From the NCBI GenBank assembly GCA_024401095.1, contig JAKSLR010000006.1:31513-95512 (forward strand): a stretch of DNA of 64,000 nucleotides, in the 5' to 3' direction. A program made the position numbers and the translations under genes. The DNA is from Bacteroidaceae bacterium. Lineage in GTDB: Bacteria; Bacteroidota; Bacteroidia; Bacteroidales; Bacteroidaceae. Below are positions 58,274-64,000 of this stretch, piece after piece (position 1 is the stretch's first letter; the number at the start of each line of letters is the position of its first letter). The notes beneath the pieces were generated by a model, which was given only the letters and a program-made list of their open reading frames with translations, was not told where the DNA came from and searched no databases.

Positions 58274-59119
58274 TTATTTCCTGATACCTACAGGGATGAT
58301 ACTGGTCTGATAGAACAATGTGCGAGCCATTTGCTCCTGACCCAATGTGTTCGGGTGAAGACGGTCTTTCTTCTCATCAGCATAATAATCTACATGCACA
58401 TCTTGCATTGGCGAAAGCGCAGCCTTGGCATGCATGTCAATAACCTGAACAGACCATACATTTGCAGCTTCCTTGATGGCTTCCACATAGTCCTCCAGAT
58501 ACAACCCTGCTCTATTTACATAATTCTCATCGGGCTGGAGATTGTCATTGCCGGCATCAAACAGTCCACGATGGATTGGAGTAAGAAGCACGATCTGGGC
58601 ACGTGGGTGATCTTCACGGATTATCTTGATGTATTTGTTCAAGCGCCCCTTGAAGGTATCATCCGTAAATACCAGGTGGCGATGTCTACGTTTTTGGAGC
58701 GTCTTCTGGTATCCCAATCCAGCCCAGACTTCATCCATGGTTTCTTCGTAGAATTCTCCGATTGGAAGGTCCACACTGTAGTCGTTGGTACCAAGGAATA
58801 TCACAATGGCATCAGGTTCCTGTCCTTTCAGTTTCGCATCCATCCTCTTGAGTAATTCTGGTATGTGAATCCATTGAAATCCTGATTGTGCGCCTACGGC
58901 AATATCTAGCCCCAGCCATTCCTTTAGGAACTCAAAATAACGTTTTACTTCTGGGTAACAGTAAACTTTATCGCTAATGGAATCACCGATGAAACCAACC
59001 TTAGCACCTGTCCATGGATGTTGGAAAGGCATTGCTACTGGATTTGCATGAAACACTTGTGCTGTTGTTGGCAATAGGGTGCAGAAAAGCATTGCTACTA
59101 TGAATAATGTCTTTTTCAT
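58274..59119 (-). CDS. SGNH/GDSL family hydrolase
   Basis: About 281 aa, with the start set at the ATG at 59119 where a signal peptide (KKTLFIVAMLF...TTAQ) begins; the frame is open upstream without a plausible signal. Blocks: GFIGDSIS (nucleophile Ser), IFLGTNDYSVD (block III) and the C-terminal DRLHPN with catalytic Asp and His. Likely an extracytoplasmic esterase that removes acetyl groups from glycans. Monocistronic. Confidence 0.87.
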   Translation of the reverse strand: MKKTLFIVAMLFCTLLPTTAQVFHANPVAMPFQHPWTGAKVGFIGDSISDKVYCYPEVKRYFEFLKEWLGLDIAVGAQSGFQWIHIPELLKRMDAKLKGQEPDAIVIFLGTNDYSVDLPIGEFYEETMDEVWAGLGYQKTLQKRRHRHLVFTDDTFKGRLNKYIKIIREDHPRAQIVLLTPIHRGLFDAGNDNLQPDENYVNRAGLYLEDYVEAIKEAANVWSVQVIDMHAKAALSPMQDVHVDYYADEKKDRLHPNTLGQEQMARTLFYQTSIIPVGIRK

Positions 59120-59274
59120 GGTTCTTGTATTAGATAATGCATTCCTCGTCAAAGATAATATACAGCACAAAGCAAGCGACAGATATTAAAATGCCTGCTA
59201 TGACTGAGTATTTTACAAACTTTGGGTGCCGTGTATTTGAATATGTAGTGCGCATTGATTTGAGTCCGTTTTTG

Positions 59275-59306
59275 CAAAGATATCATTTATTGGATACTTG
59301 TGCAAA
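59275..59306 (-). promoter_or_regulatory. promoter of the SGNH hydrolase gene
   Basis: On the minus strand, TTTG (59303-59306) and TATCTTTG (59275-59282) with a 20-bp spacer. The leader is about 150 nt long. Confidence 0.6.
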
Positions 59307-59362
59307 TTTAGGACGGGGAAATGCCTTAACTGGGGATGCAAAAGGGGGGCATGGGATAAAAC

Positions 59363-59405
59363 AAGAAACGGAAGTGACTGAAAAATCAATCTCTTCCGTT
59401 TCTTA
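59363..59405. terminator. hairpin near the element boundary
   Basis: AAGAAACGGAAG (59363-59374) pairs with CTTCCGTTTCTT (59393-59404). The T tract is weak. The rest of the 59120-59611 stretch holds two promoters, a tRNA-tail-like segment and the hairpin upstream of int. Confidence 0.5.
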
Positions 59406-59406
59406 G

Positions 59407-59431
59407 TGGTGATCCGCTTGGGATTTTGAAT
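59407..59431. other. tRNA 3'-end-like segment, possible attachment site
   Basis: On the minus strand it reads ATTCAAAATCCCAAGCGGATCACCA, resembling a T-loop (TTCAAAT with one extra A), T-stem CCCAA, acceptor strand, discriminator and CCA. No matching 5' half is present. Tyrosine integrases often use tRNA 3' ends, and the integrase lies about 180 bp away. Speculative. Confidence 0.25.
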
Positions 59432-59539
59432 TTGACTCCAATAGACAAGAATGGGAAGCTAAATACGTTCATAATCAACATTTTACGAAAATACAAATTG
59501 TCAATTTCTTGCTAGTATTACCATGTATTTTCAAGAAAA

Positions 59540-59569
59540 GGGGGTGCAGAAAAATACTCTTGCACCCCC
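59540..59569. promoter_or_regulatory. GC-rich inverted repeat upstream of int
   Basis: GGGGGTGCA (59540-59548) and TGCACCCCC (59561-59569) form a perfect 9-bp inverted repeat, 14 bp before the int -7 box. Likely an operator, an integrase/excisionase binding site or a block to readthrough from outside the element. Confidence 0.5.
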
Positions 59570-59582
59570 AAAAACTTCTTTA

Positions 59583-59590
59583 TACCTTTG
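59583..59590 (+). promoter_or_regulatory. -7 box of the integrase gene
   Basis: TACCTTTG, 21 nt before the ATG at 59612. Confidence 0.6.
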
Positions 59591-59611
59591 CATCAACACA
59601 ATTATTAAACG

Positions 59612-61000
59612 ATGGAGAAAAAGATAAGGTTTAACTGTAGAGTGTACCTTCGAAAAGGTACAAATGGAGTCCAAGTGAGAACTCGCTGGAACGTTAAGAA
59701 GAATGAGGTAGATACTTTCCTTGGCATCTATGCGGAGCCAGAAAAGTGGGACTCTGAATTGCAGCAAGCAAAGAGATCTACAACTCATCAAGTAGGAGAT
59801 AACAATCCTCTTACTGCCCGTGAAATAAATAAAGTAGTGAACGAGTTTTTAGGTTATGTAGACGAAGTCTTTACTGAATATTCATTGAAAGCTGAAAGTC
59901 CAACCAATGATGAGTTTCGCCAAGCTATTAATGCAAAACTTGGTCGCAAGCCTAAATTAACAGAAGAGGAACTGGAAAATGAAAAAAACAAGCTTTCTTT
60001 GGATGCAGCATTTAAAGAATTCTTAGAGGTGCGTCCAACAGAAATTTGCTGGGGTAAATACACACATCGCAAATATAACCAGATGCTTACACATATTAAA
60101 GCCTGCAACGAAAACATCCAGCTTGACCAGATGGATAAAAAGTTTCTCAATACAGTGAAGATGTACTTCATTGAAAATGGGTACCATAACGATACCATCT
60201 CAAAGCACTTCCGAAACATCAGAGGCTTTTTAACATGGGCAAAAGGCAATGGTTATACAGTGAACGATGAAGCTTTAGCTTATAAGGCTAATATTCCTAG
60301 CCATGCAAAACGTGTTATTTTCCTGAAGTTTGAGGAACTAATGGCATTCTCTGAGTTCAAATTTCCTGAAAGTAAGAAGTATTTGAGCCGCACACGTGAT
60401 CTGTTCTGCTTTATGGCCTTTACAAGTCTTCGTTACTCAGACTTGTGTATGCTCAAGAAGTCTGACGTTAAAAAGGACTACTTGGAAATTTACACAGAAA
60501 AGACTGATGACATGCTTAGTATTCCACTCACCAGCCATGCAAAGGCACTCTTAGCAAAATATAAGGACAAGGTTCCTGGCAACTATGTTTTTCAAGTACC
60601 AAGCAACCAGAAGCTGAACGACTACATCAAGGAAGCGGCAGAATTAGCAGGTTTGGACAGAGAGGTATCAGAAGTTTACTACTGCGGAAAAACAAAGCAC
60701 GAAACAGTGCATCCTCTGTATTCAACATTAAGCTGCCACGATGCTCGACGTACATTTGTTTGTTGTTCACTCGCTTTTGGCATCACTCCAACGACCGTAA
60801 TGGCTTGTACTGGTCATGCTGACTATAAGGCCATGCAACCCTACATTGATGTAGCATCAGAGACTGCACGTAAGGAACTTGGAAAGTGGGATAAGCAGAC
60901 AAGCCGTTCAAAAGTAGTTGAACTTATTGACAAGCTGTCAGAACAGCAACTGGCACAAGCATTATCAATGCTTCAAAACCAATTCAGCATGACCGCATAA
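59612..61000 (+). CDS. tyrosine recombinase/integrase of an integrative element
   Basis: 462 aa. N-terminal arm-binding domain (about 1-95), SAM-like core-binding domain (about 130-230) and catalytic domain with Arg274 (TSLRYSDL), His376-x-x-Arg379 (CHDARR), His402 (TGHADY) and Tyr411 nucleophile (QPYIDV). This is the Bacteroidota integrase type found on conjugative and mobilisable elements and some phages. It faces inward from the presumed left junction. Confidence 0.94.
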   Translation: MEKKIRFNCRVYLRKGTNGVQVRTRWNVKKNEVDTFLGIYAEPEKWDSELQQAKRSTTHQVGDNNPLTAREINKVVNEFLGYVDEVFTEYSLKAESPTNDEFRQAINAKLGRKPKLTEEELENEKNKLSLDAAFKEFLEVRPTEICWGKYTHRKYNQMLTHIKACNENIQLDQMDKKFLNTVKMYFIENGYHNDTISKHFRNIRGFLTWAKGNGYTVNDEALAYKANIPSHAKRVIFLKFEELMAFSEFKFPESKKYLSRTRDLFCFMAFTSLRYSDLCMLKKSDVKKDYLEIYTEKTDDMLSIPLTSHAKALLAKYKDKVPGNYVFQVPSNQKLNDYIKEAAELAGLDREVSEVYYCGKTKHETVHPLYSTLSCHDARRTFVCCSLAFGITPTTVMACTGHADYKAMQPYIDVASETARKELGKWDKQTSRSKVVELIDKLSEQQLAQALSMLQNQFSMTA

Positions 61001-61002
61001 AA

Positions 61003-61040
61003 CAAAAGACAGGCGCTGAAATTCAGCGCCTGTCTTCTTT
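61003..61040. terminator. bidirectional terminator between int and DUF3853-like gene
   Basis: AGACAGGCGCTGAA (61007-61020) and its complement (61022-61035) form a nearly loopless palindrome with A- and T-rich flanks, between converging genes. Confidence 0.8.
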
Positions 61041-61046
61041 CTTAAA

Positions 61047-61373
61047 TTAGGAAGCTCGCTTCCAGTGCTCGTACTTGCGAGGCTTTTTCTTGCTCATTGC
61101 CTGTAATATCTTATCACGGTCATACAAGATGAGTTTTCCTCGTTCAATACTACAGCCATCCAGTGCACCGCTAGCACGGAGTCTTGAGATTGACGATTCG
61201 CTACAATGTAAGAACACTGCGAGCTCTTTGTGACCTCTCAGAAAGACTGGTTCTGGAGTTGCTGCAGTTTTTTGTGTTGCTACTACTTGCTGCTTATAAC
61301 GCTCGTCCAAAACGGAGAGCAACTCCTGGACTGTCAGGCAGCCAACAGGTCTTGATAAAATACTTTCATTCAT
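61047..61373 (-). CDS. DUF3853-like helix-turn-helix protein
   Basis: 108 aa. Residues about 43-92 (FLRGHKELAVFLHCSESSISRLRASGALDGCSI) form an excisionase/MerR-like winged HTH as in DUF3853 and the HTH_17 family of mobile elements. Basic C-terminus (KKKPRKYEHWKR). Probably a regulator or recombination directionality factor. Lies 11 nt downstream of the ATPase gene. Confidence 0.75.
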   Translation of the reverse strand: MNESILSRPVGCLTVQELLSVLDERYKQQVVATQKTAATPEPVFLRGHKELAVFLHCSESSISRLRASGALDGCSIERGKLILYDRDKILQAMSKKKPRKYEHWKRAS

Positions 61374-61384
61374 AACTATAATTT

Positions 61385-62761
61385 TTATTTATTAATTACA
61401 TATTCAACTACAGCTGGTCTGCAGCCTAATTCCTTACCAATTTCAGCAAAGCTCTTACCTTGCTCCAGCAATTCCTTAGCTTTGGCTTTATTCATACTCT
61501 GAACCTGGTTTAACACCTGACCTATGGTCTTCCTGCTGAAGTGGAGGGCTTTTTCTATTTTCTGGCAATTCTTACCATCTGACTTCATCTTCATGATAGC
61601 TTTGACCGTGTGTAAGTCCACTATCTTCTGAGGTGTTCCAATTTGAATAGGAATTTCTGCGACAGATGATGATGTCTCTTTCACGGGCTTTGGCTTTGGC
61701 TTCAGAGCCGCAGCTTCATCTTCTTCACGCAGATATTCAAAATGCAGGTATGGTTCCTCCTGTATCTGAAGAATAGAGACTGTAGACTTCGTTCCAACCT
61801 TTCTACCTTTCAGCTGTTTCAGCAGCTTGGTGTCTGGCCATTTGGTTGGTCCCAAAGCAAAGATGCTTGTGGCGAAATTGCTCAAATTCACACTGCCAGC
61901 AAGGTCGCTTTCAGTCAAAGCTTGCCAGTCTTGACTCTTAGTCGTATGCCCTACTATAATAAAGGTAATAGTAATGCTACGGTTTTGAGCTTCAGCCTGG
62001 ATAGCCTTCAAACCACAATAGAATTCTCTGGCTCTTTCTGCAGAAAAGGACGGGCAGATGGCAGTTATGTTGTCAATGATGATAACACCATCTGAACCGA
62101 ATCCACTTACTCTAGTTTTGATGTCCAGCAGAAGCTCTTCTGATGAGCTAAAAGTAAAACCACCAATATGAGTAAGGTTTTCTGGAAACACATACCCTCG
62201 CTTACCATAGCGTAGGTACAGGTCGTCTGCTTCTTGCTCCGCATCATAAACCACAACGAGCTGCTTTCGTGTTAGTTGTGTCTCATCATTACTAGGCTGA
62301 ATACTGCTCTTCACACCACTAGCTAATTCAATTGCCCACTGCATTGCCAATATGCTCTTGCCCTGGCCTGTGAAGCTAAACAGAACAACTCTCTCGCCAG
62401 AGCGAATGAGGTTCCCTACCAATGGAACTGATGGTTTGCAAACCTTCAGCACTTCGTTCAAGGAGTGAGCTTGAACGCATGCTACTTTTGAAGTAGTTAC
62501 TGGCTTAATAGGTATATCCTTTTGTTCATCAGACTTGCCAAAGAAGAATTCCTTCAGCCTAGAACCGCACCCTTTCACAAGCGGAGTGAACAATTCTTTG
62601 ACAAAGAATCCTCCAAGACCAACACCTAGAAGTTTCAGACCTGTACCTACACAGCTGCAACCTTCATACTCAACTCCTCCCAAACCATTAGCATAAACCT
62701 TAGTTCGTTCCCAGTCCTTATTATAATAGGGACGCTGGTTGTAAAATTTCTTCTTATTCAT
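61385..62761 (-). CDS. RecA-fold ATPase, RepA/primase-helicase-like, of the mobile element
   Basis: 458 aa. A hydrophobic glycine-rich segment lies at about residues 37-54. The RecA-like domain (about 110-340) has Walker A TGQGKS (131-136), Walker B GVIIIDN and HTTKSQDW. Two HTH-like segments lie near the C-terminus (KNCQKIEKALHFSRKTIGQVL and KSFAEIGKELGCRPAVVEYVI). This type is annotated as AAA family or RepA-like helicase on Bacteroidota elements and may start or license replication after excision. The long structured leader directly upstream suggests controlled expression. Confidence 0.78.
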   Translation of the reverse strand: MNKKKFYNQRPYYNKDWERTKVYANGLGGVEYEGCSCVGTGLKLLGVGLGGFFVKELFTPLVKGCGSRLKEFFFGKSDEQKDIPIKPVTTSKVACVQAHSLNEVLKVCKPSVPLVGNLIRSGERVVLFSFTGQGKSILAMQWAIELASGVKSSIQPSNDETQLTRKQLVVVYDAEQEADDLYLRYGKRGYVFPENLTHIGGFTFSSSEELLLDIKTRVSGFGSDGVIIIDNITAICPSFSAERAREFYCGLKAIQAEAQNRSITITFIIVGHTTKSQDWQALTESDLAGSVNLSNFATSIFALGPTKWPDTKLLKQLKGRKVGTKSTVSILQIQEEPYLHFEYLREEDEAAALKPKPKPVKETSSSVAEIPIQIGTPQKIVDLHTVKAIMKMKSDGKNCQKIEKALHFSRKTIGQVLNQVQSMNKAKAKELLEQGKSFAEIGKELGCRPAVVEYVINK

Positions 62762-62789
62762 TACTTATTTCAGTTTATAAATAAACATA

Positions 62790-63008
62790 GAAAAATGCAG
62801 CTGCCACTCAATCGGGATGCTCTCCCATCCTAGACTTCAGCTGCGTTCTCTTCAGGGAGCCTATCGTGCCCTATAGACGGTTTAAAGGCTCACTGGAAAA
62901 CATAACCGTCTATGTGCTTTCCTGCTTCAGGCACTCTCACTACCAACGCCATTTTTGCTTCACCACCATGTCAAAGATCGCATGAAATTCAGCTATTTCT
63001 ACCTGTTT
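62790..63008 (-). ncRNA. structured RNA (leader or stand-alone) with a pseudoknot
   Basis: Minus-strand pairings in order: GTGCC (62930-62934) with GGCAC (62866-62870); inside it ATAGACGGTT (62904-62913) with AACCGTCTAT (62873-62882), ten perfect pairs; GAGCCT in that helix's loop (62886-62891) with AGGCTC (62857-62862) outside it, a pseudoknot; then GCAGCTG (62838-62844) with CAGCTGC (62797-62803) enclosing GGATG/CATCC and followed by ATTTTT, like a terminator. It starts near a -7 box and ends about 30 nt before the ATPase ATG. I do not recognise it as a known class. Confidence 0.6.
62890..62952 (-). CDS. possible 20-codon leader ORF
   Basis: An ATG at 62952 opens 20 codons (starting MALVVRVPEAG) inside the structured leader, ending within the loop of the ten-bp helix. 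An overlapping 9-codon frame (62940-62969, starting MVVKQ) also exists. Coding evidence is weak; if translated, ribosomes would disrupt the helices. Confidence 0.2.
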   Translation of the reverse strand: MALVVRVPEAGKHIDGYVFQ

Positions 63009-63014
63009 TCGATG

Positions 63015-63022
63015 CAAAGGTA
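63015..63022 (-). promoter_or_regulatory. -7 box for the structured RNA and ATPase gene
   Basis: TACCTTTG on the minus strand; the predicted start is near 63011, giving a leader of about 245 nt. The rest of the 63023-63170 gap is AT-rich and shows nothing else. Confidence 0.6.
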
Positions 63023-63170
63023 AAGTGGTTTGTTTGGATAAAAAATATGGGACAGATAGGGGATAGGAAAGAAAATTGGAGGATAGGAAAGAAAATAGAA
63101 ATGCCACTGAAAATCAACAATTTCAGTGGCATATAAGTGGAATAAAAATTGATAGGGGACTGATAGAGGA

Positions 63171-63986
63171 TTAATCTATGATAGCTTTCAGCTCTGATTC
63201 AAATTGGGCAAGGATTTTACTGTCTCTCGTTTTGAGTTGGTCTGGGCTGATTGAGTCCCCATTAGCATCGACAAAGCATTTGCACGCTTTTCGCTTTGTT
63301 GCAACATCAGTTCCAGCAAGGCATTTCAGTACAACGTATAAGGAAGCAAAAGCAGGCTCCTTGTTCTTTCCACTAATGTCCATCCAACGAAGCTGTTTTG
63401 TCCAGGCATTAATAGTATAGTCAAAGATTGCCATAAAATCGTTCTTGTCCTTTGTTTTCAAATAACCATAGTAAACAATAACATCAAATACCGCACGCAG
63501 TTTATCCTTTGCTACCTCTGTGTGAATTGAGTAGTCAATGAGGAAATTTTCCAGTAAAACTAAATCAAATCGACTGCAGTTTTTCTGAGAGTGTGCATGT
63601 ATAGCCTGTATGAAATGCTGGTAGAACTTTACCACACCTGGCTTCTTGAGCATTTCTTTGTAATGCTCTATGGTAAGGGCATTGAATGGCATATCAATTT
63701 CTTCCTTAACAACATCGTAGTTCTCATTTTTTAAATCTATGTCGTCGGGAATACTTGATTTGGATGGTTGGTCAAATAGATTGCCAGGGTAGATATAAGT
63801 CCAACATTCGTGCAGTAAACTCATAACATGTACCACATCTTCTTCAGCCTCCAACTTTGACAGATAGCGTACAAACACACTCTCTGATGGAAGTTTCAGG
63901 GAAATGTCAATGACTGCACACTTCAAACTGTAGCACCACTCCTCAAGACGTGCTACATAGAATTCTTCACGGCTTATATTTTCCAT
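63171..63986 (-). CDS. unrecognised mobile-element protein
   Basis: 271 aa, possibly of the DUF6043 group common on Bacteroidota elements, but I cannot confirm this. Mostly helical and acidic; no signal peptide or membrane segment. Conserved-looking aromatic patches are LHECWTYIYPGN and AWTKQLRWMDISGKNKEPAFASLY. It lies upstream of the structured RNA in the same orientation. A -7 box abuts its start. Confidence 0.6.
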   Translation of the reverse strand: MENISREEFYVARLEEWCYSLKCAVIDISLKLPSESVFVRYLSKLEAEEDVVHVMSLLHECWTYIYPGNLFDQPSKSSIPDDIDLKNENYDVVKEEIDMPFNALTIEHYKEMLKKPGVVKFYQHFIQAIHAHSQKNCSRFDLVLLENFLIDYSIHTEVAKDKLRAVFDVIVYYGYLKTKDKNDFMAIFDYTINAWTKQLRWMDISGKNKEPAFASLYVVLKCLAGTDVATKRKACKCFVDANGDSISPDQLKTRDSKILAQFESELKAIID

Positions 63987-63991
63987 AGCTG

Positions 63992-63999
63992 CAAAATTA
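63992..63999 (-). promoter_or_regulatory. -7 box abutting the 271-aa gene
   Basis: TAATTTTG on the minus strand, 5 nt before the ATG at 63986; the -33 region lies outside the window. Confidence 0.4.
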
Positions 64000-64000
64000 C

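Noticed and set aside
58250..58855. 201-codon plus-strand ORF opposite the SGNH hydrolase
   Set aside because: The SGNH catalytic blocks on the other strand are clear, and the plus-strand product is not protein-like.

Overview
The window is chromosomal DNA of a Bacteroidota bacterium, order Bacteroidales (Prevotella/Bacteroides-like). The evidence is: many promoters of the Bacteroidota type (a TAnnTTTG -7 box, often with TTG/TTTG about 20 bp upstream); paired SusC/SusD genes with a SusR-like regulator; a GldH lipoprotein; RicT with CxxC motifs; a TGS-uridine kinase fusion; and moderately AT-rich sequence. No rRNA genes or CRISPR arrays were found. There is one tRNA (anticodon CAT).

Layout. 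1-7.6 kb: an LptF/LptG permease cut by the left edge, tRNA-Met, a lactonase-fold lipoprotein, mnmA, an SF1 helicase, and an AAA ATPase-DUF4435 pair resembling the two-gene PARIS architecture. 7.7-14 kb: a stand-alone IMP cyclohydrolase followed by the rod-shape cluster mreB-mreC-mreD-mrdA-rodA. 14-18 kb (minus strand): metF, holB, ricT, gldH, whose genes abut or overlap. 18-31 kb (minus strand): a host-glycan scavenging region with two transcription units for sialic acid and hexosamine (nanM-like, yhcH, MFS transporter, nanA, GH20; then epimerase and nagA), and upstream a GH2 beta-galactosidase with a sugar kinase fused to a CBM9-like domain. 31-37.6 kb: TGS-uridine kinase, a glycerophosphodiesterase, a TtcA-like thiolase, an outer-membrane protein, proC and sstT. 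37.6-41.4 kb: GH3 glucosidase, an AGCS symporter and a 61-codon ORF.

41.5-42.1 kb is a gene-free block with ten copies of a 10-mer in both orientations, bounded by imperfect inverted repeats and followed by two strong hairpins. 42.2-53.6 kb is a polysaccharide utilisation locus: SusR-like regulator, SusC, SusD, a six-hairpin glycosidase with a C-terminal carbohydrate-binding domain, and a GH31 alpha-glucosidase. The GH31 enzyme and the regulator type point to an alpha-glucoside. 53.7-59.1 kb holds an OMP-family barrel protein, an acyltransferase, a GyrI-like protein, an SGNH hydrolase and remnants of a MerR-GyrI regulator and a VOC protein.

From about 59.4 kb to the right edge lies one end of an integrative element: tyrosine integrase, DUF3853-like HTH protein, RecA-fold RepA-like ATPase and an unrecognised 271-aa protein. 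Between the last two is a roughly 245-nt gene-free stretch that folds, on the minus strand, into nested helices with a pseudoknot and a terminator-like hairpin. It is the best candidate for an undescribed RNA element in the window.
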